Shown: piece after piece, positions 26,155-34,657 of the stretch
Numbering within the stretch: the first letter of the stretch is position 1
Layout of the letters: the number at the start of each line of letters is the position of its first letter
NCBI GenBank assembly: GCA_965267245.1
Contig: OZ253939.1
Coordinates: forward strand, 2,418,001 to 2,482,000
Direction of reading: 5' to 3'
Origin: JANSWY01 sp965267245
Lineage (GTDB): Bacteria > Bacteroidota > Bacteroidia > Cytophagales > Cyclobacteriaceae
Length of the DNA stretch: 64,000 nucleotides
The notes under the pieces: generated by a model
Seen by the model: the letters and a program-made list of their open reading frames with translations, nothing else
The model's database searches: none
What the model was told of the DNA's origin: nothing
Translations under genes and position numbers: made by a program

Positions 26155-27009
26155 ATGACAAGGGATATTATTGACATCAATGACTTCATTGTGCTCGTTG
26201 AAGAAGCAGTGTGCAAGGAAACCATCACCGACTCATGTAATTTTGATGAGCCGGTAATTGCCGTAGCTTTCTATGGCTCTGGAAATGTAAACCTCACGGT
26301 CAATTATGGTGAGAAAAATAAAGAATTTGAATACACCAAGGGACTAGCTTTATCATTCTATGCCGATGAGCACGTAGCTTTTACCCATAAAGTATCTGCA
26401 GATCGACCACTTGAATGCATTCTGATTGCTACGACTGCCAAAAACCTGGAACAACTTCCCAACAATGAAGGTGAACTCTTTAGCGAGATGCTGGATCAAC
26501 TGGTCAATCCAAAAGATCATTATGTAGAAGGTCCTACTTTCTTTATGAATCCAGAAATGCAGGGTATTATTGATCAGCTATTTCAAAACAAATATGAAGG
26601 AAAAGCTAAAATGATGTTTTTCAGAAGTCAGATCACCACTTTGTTGGCGCATTATTTCGGGCAACTATCGATGAACGCCGAAGAGAAAATCCCTGATCAG
26701 GACCGGTCAAAGTTGGAACAAGCTAAAAACATTCTAACCACTCATTTAGATAATCCACCAAGTCTTACTGAGCTTTCGAAAGAGATTGGACTCAACACTT
26801 ATAAGTTAAAAAAGAATTTCAAAGAGCTTTTTGGAGTTCCAGTCTTCAAATACCTTCAAAATGAAAGACTTAACAAAGCACATCACTTACTTAGGAACGA
26901 TAATCTATCCATCCAGGAAGCTGCCTGGCAGGTAGGTTATGATAGTCTGAGTTCATTTTCCAATGCCTTTTCTAAGAAATTTGGATTCAGGCCTAGTGAG
27001 ATTAGATAG
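26155..27009 (+). CDS. AraC family transcriptional regulator
   Basis: The protein is 284 residues from ATG 26155; a TTG 36 bases earlier would add 12 residues and is judged less likely. The C-terminal ~95 residues carry two helix-turn-helix units (LTELSKEIGLNTYKLKKNFKELFG and IQEAAWQVGYDSLSSFSNAFSKKFG), with the G-[FY]-x-x-x-S-x-F-x-x-x-F-x-[KR]-x-[FG]-G pattern of AraC/XylS. The N-terminal ~180 residues are an all-beta-leading sensor domain of the Bacteroidota AraC type. It may control the VOC gene upstream or the operon starting at 28188. Confidence 0.9.
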   Translation: MTRDIIDINDFIVLVEEAVCKETITDSCNFDEPVIAVAFYGSGNVNLTVNYGEKNKEFEYTKGLALSFYADEHVAFTHKVSADRPLECILIATTAKNLEQLPNNEGELFSEMLDQLVNPKDHYVEGPTFFMNPEMQGIIDQLFQNKYEGKAKMMFFRSQITTLLAHYFGQLSMNAEEKIPDQDRSKLEQAKNILTTHLDNPPSLTELSKEIGLNTYKLKKNFKELFGVPVFKYLQNERLNKAHHLLRNDNLSIQEAAWQVGYDSLSSFSNAFSKKFGFRPSEIR

Positions 27010-27066
27010 CCGTGTGCATTTTGTCAATTTTTGATTATGTCACAGAGTTAGCGAAGGAGCTCAAAT

Positions 27067-27100
27067 AAAAAGGTCATCATTTTTGAATGATGACCTTTTT
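27067..27100. terminator. Bidirectional Rho-independent terminator
   Basis: AAAAAGGTCATCAT (27067-27080) and ATGATGACCTTTTT (27087-27100) form a perfect 14-bp stem with a 6-base loop and T runs in both directions, between converging genes. Confidence 0.92.
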
Positions 27101-27119
27101 ATTTCAGATTTTAACTGCA

Positions 27120-27935
27120 TTATTCACAATCAGCGTCTTCAAATGTATCATCCCAGCAGTGCCACTCTTCATCCTGGAAGAATACCGCATCCATGATTCT
27201 ACCATTTCCGGTAGATCTGTTCCATTCTATATTGATATCACTGGTTCTTGTTGGCAATGAGATATCATATTTTGTATCGAAATCCGCATTGTCAGTTCTT
27301 TCATAGGTGATGTAACCTCCCTCATTGGCGTCTCCTTCGATTACATTGGTATAAGTAATCACACCAATATCTTCTCCGGTTTTCTCCCAGTCTACTCTTA
27401 ATTTTGGAGATGGGTCCTCTGCATCATAATTGAGCAACCAGTAACCTGAGCTTCCATCAATAGCCATTTCACCTGTAAACCATGTCACGTCCTGAAAACC
27501 ATTCTCCTCACTCATATTCATCTCCCACACTACTGTACTTGTAGAAACGCTTGCCGTTAATTCTGAAGAGTATGTTCTTCCAACGAAATTGTAATCGTAA
27601 GTCCAAACCCACAATCTCCTGTCGAAATCAAAGGATGGTTCCTGGGTAATGGCATTACCGAAAGAAGCAACTGGTAGCGCAAGGTTTAATGTAAGGATAG
27701 TATTCCAAACAGCCACATTTACGGCTGCTACACCCCAATTGGTTTTAGCTTCTTCAATCCTTCCTGCTGTACTGCCATTGTTAAAATCAGAAAAGTCCAT
27801 TGCCATGGATTCCAATGGTGGTATTTCAGGTGCAGCACCAGGATCCTCATCATCTTCAGAACAAGACATAGGGACAAATGCTAGTAGACTAAGTATAAGT
27901 AAGCTGCTGGTAAATCTTTTTAATAGTTCCATCAT
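27120..27935 (-). CDS. Surface lipoprotein of unknown family
   Basis: A 271-residue lipoprotein with signal MMELLKRFTSSLLILSLLAFVPMSC; the residues after the cysteine, SEDDEDPG, match the S-(D/E)3 export signal that sends Bacteroidota lipoproteins to the cell surface. The mature part is rich in Trp, Asp and beta-strands (RRLWVWTYDYNF, GSSGYWLLNYD, EEWHCWDD) and ends in a Cys/acidic tail. No domain is recognised. Single gene, converging with the AraC gene. Confidence 0.75.
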   Translation of the reverse strand: MMELLKRFTSSLLILSLLAFVPMSCSEDDEDPGAAPEIPPLESMAMDFSDFNNGSTAGRIEEAKTNWGVAAVNVAVWNTILTLNLALPVASFGNAITQEPSFDFDRRLWVWTYDYNFVGRTYSSELTASVSTSTVVWEMNMSEENGFQDVTWFTGEMAIDGSSGYWLLNYDAEDPSPKLRVDWEKTGEDIGVITYTNVIEGDANEGGYITYERTDNADFDTKYDISLPTRTSDINIEWNRSTGNGRIMDAVFFQDEEWHCWDDTFEDADCE

Positions 27936-28187
27936 AAGTTTTCATTAAGTATTTAGGTCCATTGGACAAATAGTTCATTCAAAGGTTTAAATCCGTGCTT
28001 AATAAAAAAAGATTTTTTAAGCGAAACTGAAAAAAATTGCATCCGATGTTATTATATGTGAACGAATCATTTTGATTATTGGTGCCCTGCCAACAATAAT
28101 CCTTTTCGAACAAATCGTACTCCCTTTCAAACAAACGATCTGATTGGAATCTTGCAAGCTTTGTTTCATCAAAAATTAAAAAACATA

Positions 28188-28523
28188 ATGAGACAATTTC
28201 AAAGACACCTACAGCTTGCCATTTTATTAATTGGAGTTGCTGTTTTACCGGCATTGAGTTTGTCAACCACGCAAAAAGAAGTGCATCAAACTAATGAACC
28301 CAAACTCAATGCACTGAAAGTATTGCAGACGAAATGCAATGTTTGCCATAAATCAAGGAATCCCGGTAAAGTATTCAACCTGGATAACATGAGTGTTCTG
28401 GCTCCAAAAATCTACAAACAGGTTTTTCTTAAAAAAAGGATGCCAAAAGGCAAAACCAACAAACTCACCAACGAAGAGTACGTCACCCTTCAAAATTGGC
28501 TAAACACAGAAAACATCTATTAA
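28188..28523 (+). CDS. Small c-type cytochrome-like protein
   Basis: The chosen ATG (28188) gives a 111-residue protein with a signal or anchor (MRQFQRHLQLAILLIGVAVL). The mature part has one heme-binding motif C-N-V-C-H (in LQTKCNVCHKSRNPG) and a possible axial methionine in KKRMPKG, then a NEEYVTLQNWL helix, matching the single-heme Bacteroidota cytochrome pattern. Its stop is one base before the next gene, so the operon 28188-30313 is tightly packed. It would carry electrons in the periplasm; its partner is not visible. Confidence 0.8.
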   Translation: MRQFQRHLQLAILLIGVAVLPALSLSTTQKEVHQTNEPKLNALKVLQTKCNVCHKSRNPGKVFNLDNMSVLAPKIYKQVFLKKRMPKGKTNKLTNEEYVTLQNWLNTENIY

Positions 28524-28524
28524 A

Positions 28525-29031
28525 ATGGAATATTCAATAAGAAACTTCACGATCTATGCAGCGCTAATCCTCACAGGGTTGTCTGCCGGACTCTTCTATG
28601 CATGGGCCATTTCTGTTATACCAGGAACAAAGAAGGTTGCTGACTTTACCTACCTGGAAACCATGCAGTCCATTAACAGAGCCATATTAAATCCTGGATT
28701 CTTCCTGGTGTTTATTGGGAGTTTGATACTGCTGGTTGTGGCCAGTATCCAACAATATGGAACGGGAATGAGCTTTTGGCTCACAGCCGGTGCATGTTTT
28801 ACATACTTTGCAGGAACCTTCCTGGTAACTGGTTTAGGAAATGTACCACTAAACAACCTGCTTGATGTATTACTGCTACAGGAAATGAACACACAAGAGC
28901 TAATTGATTTCCGCAAAACCTATGAATTCAAATGGAACCAGTTTCATACCATTAGAACAGTATTTTCTGTGATTTCATTCTTGCTCTCTTTGGGTGCAGT
29001 GATCTCTCATACGAAAAATATTTACTCATAA
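28525..29031 (+). CDS. DUF1772 (anthrone oxygenase-like) membrane protein
   Basis: A 168-residue inner-membrane protein with four predicted helices (about 10-32, 57-77, 83-103 and 140-160). The first helix region LILTGLSAGLFYAWAISVIPG, the NRAILNPGFF segment and the NVPLNNLL ... KWNQFHTIRT part match DUF1772, which includes fungal anthrone oxygenases and many bacterial proteins of unknown role. It lies one base after the cytochrome-like gene and 23 bases before the NmrA gene, which suggests a joint redox function. Confidence 0.88.
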   Translation: MEYSIRNFTIYAALILTGLSAGLFYAWAISVIPGTKKVADFTYLETMQSINRAILNPGFFLVFIGSLILLVVASIQQYGTGMSFWLTAGACFTYFAGTFLVTGLGNVPLNNLLDVLLLQEMNTQELIDFRKTYEFKWNQFHTIRTVFSVISFLLSLGAVISHTKNIYS

Positions 29032-29054
29032 TAAACTTCAAAATAAAAATTGAC

Positions 29055-29912
29055 ATGAAAAACAAAATCTTAGTAATCGGAGGAACCGGTAAAACCGGAA
29101 GAAAAGTAGTTCAGAAGCTTCTTGGCAAAGGTCTGGAAGTTCGAATTGGAAGTAGACAAGCCACTCCTGCATTTGACTGGCACAACAAGGAAACCTGGTC
29201 TGCCGCACTTGAAGGAATTGATTGCATGTACGTCACATTCCAACCTGACCTGGCAGTTCCTGGGGCATTAGGTGCAATAGAGGAGCTAGTCAAACAAGCT
29301 AAAAGAAGCGGTGTTCGTAAAATGATTTTACTATCTGGTAAAGGAGAGTGGGAGGCGCAATTATGCGAACAGGTAGTCATCCATTCAGGATTAGCACATA
29401 CAATAGTACGTGCAAGCTGGTTCAATCAAAATTTTAGTGAAAGCTTTCTACTTGACCCGATATTGGCTGGTCACGTGGCATTACCAAAAGCTGATGTCAA
29501 GATTCCTTTTGTGGATACAGATGACATTGCCAATGTAGTGGTTGAGGCCTTACTCAATGAAAAACACGATGGCGAAATATATGAGCTCACCGGCCCTAGA
29601 ACCTTGACTTTTGAAGAGGCAATTCAAGAAATTGCGGTCGCTACCGGCAGGAATATCCAATTTACACCGATCACTTTGTCTGCCTATTCCAAAATCATGG
29701 AGGAAATGGGTGTACCTGGTGACTACATCTGGTTAATCAATTACTTGTTTGAGGAAGTACTAGATGCTCCCGGGAATGACATAGTGACTCAGGACATTGA
29801 GAAAGTACTGGGAAGAAAAGCAACTGATTTCTCAGCATACGTGAAAAGCACACAAAGTACTGGCATATGGAGCGCGGAAGAAAACCAATTTGAAACTGCA
29901 AAAGATATCTAG
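29055..29912 (+). CDS. NmrA-like NAD(P)-binding protein (atypical SDR)
   Basis: This 285-residue cytosolic protein has the N-terminal dinucleotide motif GGTGKTGRKV, RIGSRQ (NADPH-choosing Arg), a YVTFQPDLAVPG strand, and a central KMILLSGKGEWEAQL with no Tyr-x-x-x-Lys pair, so it follows the NmrA/HSCARG pattern of redox sensors and reductases without classical SDR catalysis. The last third matches ELTGPRTLTFEEAIQEIA, typical for the family. It is third in the 28188-30313 operon. It may reduce or sense a quinone-like or aromatic compound; not proven. Confidence 0.9.
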   Translation: MKNKILVIGGTGKTGRKVVQKLLGKGLEVRIGSRQATPAFDWHNKETWSAALEGIDCMYVTFQPDLAVPGALGAIEELVKQAKRSGVRKMILLSGKGEWEAQLCEQVVIHSGLAHTIVRASWFNQNFSESFLLDPILAGHVALPKADVKIPFVDTDDIANVVVEALLNEKHDGEIYELTGPRTLTFEEAIQEIAVATGRNIQFTPITLSAYSKIMEEMGVPGDYIWLINYLFEEVLDAPGNDIVTQDIEKVLGRKATDFSAYVKSTQSTGIWSAEENQFETAKDI

Positions 29913-29914
29913 TC

Positions 29915-30313
29915 ATGAATTTCATTCGCGCAATAATAGCAGGCTGTATCACATGGATAACTGGTGTCACGCTTTATACGATTTCACTCTATACCCCAAT
30001 CATGGAAAACATGGAGTTACAAAACAATCTGGTGTTGATTTTGGGAATTATCCCTTGCGCCATATTAGGCGCTCATTTCTATTACAGGAATTTGAATGAG
30101 ACCAATGGGTTTAAACTGGGGATTATTATGTTTTCAGTGGCCATCGTTTTAGATGCAGTGATTACTGTGCCAGTATTCATCATACCTGAGGGTGGAAATT
30201 ACATTACCTTCTTTGGTGACTTTATGTTTTGGTTGATTGGGATTGAATATGTATTAGTTGTTGGGGTCTTCAGCAGATTCTCGCTGAAAAACAAATTGCA
30301 GAATCAAGCATAA
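29915..30313 (+). CDS. DUF5367-like membrane protein
   Basis: A 132-residue inner-membrane protein with four predicted helices (about 5-27, 40-57, 70-92, 100-120); the loops are short. The layout and the W-I-T-G-V-T-L-Y-T opening resemble DUF5367, a Bacteroidota family of unknown function, but the assignment is from memory. It starts 2 bases after the NmrA stop and is the last gene of the operon, followed by a hairpin at 30323-30353. Confidence 0.7.
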   Translation: MNFIRAIIAGCITWITGVTLYTISLYTPIMENMELQNNLVLILGIIPCAILGAHFYYRNLNETNGFKLGIIMFSVAIVLDAVITVPVFIIPEGGNYITFFGDFMFWLIGIEYVLVVGVFSRFSLKNKLQNQA

Positions 30314-30322
30314 CATCTTCTA

Positions 30323-30353
30323 TTGGGAACCGTGAAATAGAAACGGTTCCCAA
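30323..30353 (+). terminator. Hairpin after the DUF5367 gene, weak terminator
   Basis: TTGGGAACCGT (30323-30333) and ACGGTTCCCAA (30343-30353) form an 11-bp perfect stem with a 9-base loop, but the following CAATTATAATTT is only partly T-rich. It lies between the operon end and the GNAT gene and may attenuate read-through. Confidence 0.55.
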
Positions 30354-30363
30354 CAATTATAAT

Positions 30364-30819
30364 TTGATGAATATAAGAAGAGCAGAAAAGACCGATGTAT
30401 CAGCCATTGTTGCTATGCTGGCCGATGATGAATTAGGAAAAAAACGAGAAAATTACTCAGATCCATTGCCAGAAAGCTATTATTCAGCTTTTAAAGCAAT
30501 CGATCAGGATAATAATCAGGAATTAGTGGTAGTTAACAATGAAAACAATGAAGTGATCGGCACTTTTCAATTGTCATTCATTCCTTACATTACCTATCAG
30601 GGAGGAACCAGAGCCCAAATAGAAGCTGTACGCATTCATAAAGATCATCGAAATAGTGGATTGGGAACTGAAATGTTTCAATGGGCAATAGCCAGAGCGA
30701 AAGAAAGAAAAGCCCACGTCTTACAACTCACTACTGACAAAAAAAGACCACAAGCACTAAAGTTTTACGAATCACTGGGGTTTGTGGCCTCTCATGAAGG
30801 CATGAAGTTACATTTATAG
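30364..30819 (+). CDS. GNAT family N-acetyltransferase
   Basis: A 151-residue cytosolic protein of usual GNAT length. Motif A is visible as AVRIHKDHRNSGLGTEMFQWAI (the R-x-x-x-G-x-G acetyl-CoA loop) and motif B as RPQALKFYESLGFVAS. The substrate (amine, amino acid, antibiotic or protein N-terminus) cannot be deduced. It lies 15 bases upstream of an AraC-type membrane regulator gene, and the two may be co-transcribed. Confidence 0.92.
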   Translation: MMNIRRAEKTDVSAIVAMLADDELGKKRENYSDPLPESYYSAFKAIDQDNNQELVVVNNENNEVIGTFQLSFIPYITYQGGTRAQIEAVRIHKDHRNSGLGTEMFQWAIARAKERKAHVLQLTTDKKRPQALKFYESLGFVASHEGMKLHL

Positions 30820-30834
30820 CTTTAAATTGATGAC

Positions 30835-31854
30835 ATGGATCTAGTGATCGGTATTAGTTTTATTGGGATTATGAGTTGTGCATTCCTGGGCATTCAATTT
30901 TTATTGAAAGGGAATTCGACAAACACTCATAATTTTTTGCTTGGAATACTGTTCATTCTCATGGGAATCAGAATAGGAAAGTTACCTGTTCAAGAACTTA
31001 CCTCCACACCTATTTCCGACATCTACTTCAACCTGATGCATGCATCTTACCTGGCATTTGGGCCAATTGTTTTACTATATATCAGATCAATCATCAATCC
31101 TGCATCGAAAAAACAATACTGGTTCCACTTTGTGCCCTCTTTTGTTTCTTTAATTGGCGCTTTTACGATCAGAGGAATCGTTGGAGAATATTCGTGGCTG
31201 ATAGCCTATTGGGTTATACAAATACACCCATTACCCTACTCATTGACATCTGTTCATGCATTATTCACTAAAAGTAAGTCCAGAAACCTGAATAAAACCT
31301 GGTTTTATAGCATTGGCCTAATTCCATTGGTCCTAATGGCATTCAATATCCTGTACTTCACCATTGACTTTCCATTTTACATCGTCACTACAGCATTGGT
31401 TATGGTTTTGACCTACCTAATAATTCTCATGGCTTTCAATGGAGATTTCAAGTCCATATTGGGTACTTCCAAAAGAAAATATGAGAATCTAAATATCGAT
31501 AGTAGTGAGATCGAAAATCTATGGAATACGTTGAATCAATCCGTAAAATCAGAGAAACTCTACCTTAATCCAGCATTGAAAATATCTAATGTTGCTGAGA
31601 AAGTAGACAGACCCAATCATCTGATCTCGATGGTGATTAATTCGCAGAGTGGCAAAAACTTCTCTGAGTACATCAATCAGTTGAGAATTGAATATGCTAA
31701 AACGCTATTGATTGAGGATCCCGACAAGAAGATACTTGCGGTAGCACTAGACAGTGGCTTTTCTTCCCTTTCGGTATTCAACAGTGCCTTCAAAAAAATG
31801 ACTGGTTTATCTCCTACAAGCTATCGCTCAGAATATTTAAATACTTATGCCTGA
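30835..31854 (+). CDS. Membrane-anchored AraC family transcriptional regulator
   Basis: The 339-residue protein has seven predicted membrane helices in its first ~205 residues and a cytosolic C-terminal AraC domain (LKISNVAEKVDRPNHLISMVIN and ILAVALDSGFSSLSVFNSAFKKMTGLSPTSYR). This N-terminal 7TM plus AraC layout is common in Bacteroidota and lets a membrane signal act directly on DNA. Target genes are not known; a likely one is the secreted protein gene 61 bases downstream. Confidence 0.92.
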   Translation: MDLVIGISFIGIMSCAFLGIQFLLKGNSTNTHNFLLGILFILMGIRIGKLPVQELTSTPISDIYFNLMHASYLAFGPIVLLYIRSIINPASKKQYWFHFVPSFVSLIGAFTIRGIVGEYSWLIAYWVIQIHPLPYSLTSVHALFTKSKSRNLNKTWFYSIGLIPLVLMAFNILYFTIDFPFYIVTTALVMVLTYLIILMAFNGDFKSILGTSKRKYENLNIDSSEIENLWNTLNQSVKSEKLYLNPALKISNVAEKVDRPNHLISMVINSQSGKNFSEYINQLRIEYAKTLLIEDPDKKILAVALDSGFSSLSVFNSAFKKMTGLSPTSYRSEYLNTYA

Positions 31855-31915
31855 TTTATAAATCAGGAAGATTCAGTGTGCCGGAATGACTTTTTTAGTG
31901 CTAAAAACTAAAGTC

Positions 31916-32410
31916 ATGAAGAACACCATAGTTGTATTCGCACTACTAGCAATTTCATTTCAATTAGCTGCTCAAAAAACAGCAAGTGATTCGCTTTATT
32001 ATAAGGATTGGGTTGGTGAGTGGTACAAGGATGTGGATGGTAACATCGAGTCCAATCCAACATTTGTAGTAAAAAGAGGACTCTACAATTGTGCTTTTGA
32101 AGAATACTGGATGGGTGCTGGTGGAGACTTCTCAATTGCCTGGAGAGCCTGGGATACCCGTACTCAAAAGTGGGATTTTGCATGGATGTCAACTGATGGA
32201 TTGTTTCAGCTTTGGGAAGGCGAAAAGGTTAATGCCACATGGTACATGTTCAAATCCTTTGTAATCAATGGGAATGTCATATTGTCCAGACAAGCATTTA
32301 TTCCGGAAGGCAAAAATCAACTAATCCGAACCAGTGAACATTCCGCGGACGATGGTAAAACCTGGAAATTGAGATTCAAAGAAGTTTATCGTAGAAAGTT
32401 GACTGACTAA
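31916..32410 (+). CDS. Secreted protein, DUF1579-like
   Basis: From ATG 31916 the protein is 164 residues; an earlier in-frame start (31886) would put ten residues before the signal. Signal peptide MKNTIVVFALLAISFQLAAQ, then a beta-barrel-like body with W-rich strands (WVGEWYKDVDGN, EEYWMGAGGDFSIAWRAWD, WDFAWMSTDGLFQLWEG, GKTWKLRFKEVYRRK). This resembles the DUF1579/lipocalin-like proteins that bind or modify a small lipophilic compound. It follows the AraC membrane regulator. Confidence 0.65.
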   Translation: MKNTIVVFALLAISFQLAAQKTASDSLYYKDWVGEWYKDVDGNIESNPTFVVKRGLYNCAFEEYWMGAGGDFSIAWRAWDTRTQKWDFAWMSTDGLFQLWEGEKVNATWYMFKSFVINGNVILSRQAFIPEGKNQLIRTSEHSADDGKTWKLRFKEVYRRKLTD

Positions 32411-32562
32411 AACGTTACCAGAAACCAACCTTTCCTCTATCGGATTCACCATTAACTGCAGGGATTCTTCCATTGACTGCAAAAAGAATATCCTGTTGAT
32501 GGTCTCACCGTATGCTTTTAATGGTAAATCACCTGATTGGAAGTTAAATCAACAATCCACCT

Positions 32563-34656
32563 ATGAACAAAATACTATTTACAGCTTTTTTAGCTGCAAT
32601 CACACTTCTCATGCTCATCAGATGTGAGCAAAAGCCAATAGAATTTCAAGAGACATTAACTTTTAAAAGCACAGACACTTTAACCATAACCGCGGATATT
32701 TATAGAACCGGTAACAAAGGTGCTCCGATGATTCTCATGTTTCATCAATCCGCTTCGAGCAGGGGTGAATACGCAACAATCGCTCCTGATCTTCAGAAGC
32801 GAGGTTTTAATTGCATGGCTGTTGATCTCAGGTGGGGGAAACAGGATTTCTGGAATAAAGTGCCGAACCGGACCGGAGAAAGATATGGTTCCTGGCCTGT
32901 AATTGACAATTATGAAAGAACTGACGAATACCAGTATAATGAAGTCTGGCCAAGAATGTTTGCCTCCTATAAAGACATTGTTGCATCAATCAACTATGTG
33001 AAAAAGCAAGGTTATTCCGGGCCTATTATCATCTGGGGGTCTTCATTTTCTGCCATGTTGGTTTTTAGGGCCGCTGCTGAACTCCCTGATCTGGTCAATG
33101 GTGTAGTGGCTTATTCACCCGGTGAATACTTCGAAAGAGATACTTTGATGCTCACCAAATGGATCAACCAAGTCAAACAGCCAGTCTTTATGAATGCAGG
33201 CAGTGATTCCAGTGAATTGCTTATGGTGGACCCGCTCTTCTCGTTCCTACCCTCACATAGCAATCACAAGCTTCATCAATCTGTTGCCGGGAGACATGGC
33301 TCAAGTGTATTGATCAACGATGACCGCAATTGGCAACCTGTATTGAAGTATTTGCAACAGTTTGAAACTCAGAATAACAAAAATTACCTACAGTATTCGG
33401 AGGAAACTGCAAAATGGATTGAAAATACCAGAACAAAGAACCCAGATAACATCTGGCCTGATAGATTAGGTGAACCCGAATCCGTTACTGCTGGAATGAG
33501 TCAGGGAGTTGCCTCTAAAGTACTGCTCTTTCTCGAGCTATTTGAAGCTACCGATGACTCAACCTATTTGAATGCCGCTAAAGTTGGAGTTGATTACCAA
33601 TTGGCCAACTTGCCACAAACTGCAGATACATCTGTCAATTGGCGATTCGGGCTTTATCATGACATATGTGGTGCAGGCACCAGTTTATTGAGGTATTATG
33701 AAGCTACAGGAGATGATAATGCAAAATACGGGGTGTTAAATATTGTTGATTTTCTCACTGAAAACGCCATAGACTATGGAGACAGTGTTGCCTGGGGGCC
33801 CGGAAATGATCTATTGGGTGGATTAGCTGGTACAGGGTTATTCTTACTGGAAGTTGGGAATAAACTTGACCTGCCTGAAAGTAAAACATTAGCTGAGAAA
33901 GTTGGCCAAACTTTATTAGCCAGGGCCATCAGGGAAGGGACCGGATTGAACTGGTATTTTGGTCAGGACAGGCCTTTTGTACTGCCAAATTTCTCACATG
34001 GGACAGCAGGTATTTCATTTTTTCTAGCCAGACTTGGAGAAGCAAGCGGAAATGAAATGTTTACACAGGCCGCCAAGTCAGGTTATGAGTACTTGCTATC
34101 AATTGCAAGTGACACACTGGGTGGAGGTTTTTTACTTCCTTATGGTGTCCCTAATGATTGGCCAAGTGGTTTTGAGATGGGATGGGCACATGGGCCAGCA
34201 GGAACAGCAAGATTCTTTCAGGAGCAATACCGAATCACAGGAAATCAGGAATGGTTAGACGAGATGAAATCCTGTTATGAAACGGGAGTATTAGCCGGGT
34301 ATCCTGATAGCATTAATCCAATATTTGGGTCTTACATTGATCCGATCAATTCCAGATTCGGTATGGCTGGGTTGGCGCACCTGGCTATTGATTTGTACCT
34401 ACTTACTGGAGAGAAGTCTTACCTTGATTTTGGAAAAAAAGTTGTTGATCATATCATTACCTATAGTCGTGTTACAGATGAAGGCATGTATTGGCCTGTA
34501 ACTACCAGAAATGGAGGAGTAGATACTTTTACAGGTCATTTTTATGGTGCTTCGGGTTATGGTAGACTATTTTTAAAACTTCATCTTGCTGAAAATAATC
34601 AGAAACTCAAGTACCTTCAGGTAGATGAGGTACCATTTCAGCAACAGGCAATATAA
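32563..34656 (+). CDS. Lipoprotein fusing a serine hydrolase to a LanC-like alpha/alpha toroid
   Basis: The 697-residue lipoprotein has lipobox LIRC (signal MNKILFTAFLAAITLLMLIRC). Residues ~30-265 are an alpha/beta-hydrolase with MILMFHQSASSRGEY, nucleophile S161 in WGSSFSA, an acid near NAGSDSSELL and histidine in AGRHGSS. Residues ~300-690 consist of repeated helix pairs ending in G-x-x-G turns (GVASKVLLFLEL, DICGAGTSLLRYY, GGLAGTGLFLLEV, SHGTAGISFFLARL, WAHGPAGTARFFQE, FGMAGLAHLAIDL, YGASGYGRLFLKL), the LanC/six-hairpin toroid pattern. The Cys zinc ligands of LanC are missing (GWAHG instead of GWCYG), so it is not a lanthionine cyclase; it may bind glycans or peptides. One base separates it from the TolB-like gene. 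Confidence 0.8.
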   Translation: MNKILFTAFLAAITLLMLIRCEQKPIEFQETLTFKSTDTLTITADIYRTGNKGAPMILMFHQSASSRGEYATIAPDLQKRGFNCMAVDLRWGKQDFWNKVPNRTGERYGSWPVIDNYERTDEYQYNEVWPRMFASYKDIVASINYVKKQGYSGPIIIWGSSFSAMLVFRAAAELPDLVNGVVAYSPGEYFERDTLMLTKWINQVKQPVFMNAGSDSSELLMVDPLFSFLPSHSNHKLHQSVAGRHGSSVLINDDRNWQPVLKYLQQFETQNNKNYLQYSEETAKWIENTRTKNPDNIWPDRLGEPESVTAGMSQGVASKVLLFLELFEATDDSTYLNAAKVGVDYQLANLPQTADTSVNWRFGLYHDICGAGTSLLRYYEATGDDNAKYGVLNIVDFLTENAIDYGDSVAWGPGNDLLGGLAGTGLFLLEVGNKLDLPESKTLAEKVGQTLLARAIREGTGLNWYFGQDRPFVLPNFSHGTAGISFFLARLGEASGNEMFTQAAKSGYEYLLSIASDTLGGGFLLPYGVPNDWPSGFEMGWAHGPAGTARFFQEQYRITGNQEWLDEMKSCYETGVLAGYPDSINPIFGSYIDPINSRFGMAGLAHLAIDLYLLTGEKSYLDFGKKVVDHIITYSRVTDEGMYWPVTTRNGGVDTFTGHFYGASGYGRLFLKLHLAENNQKLKYLQVDEVPFQQQAI

Positions 34657-34657
34657 A

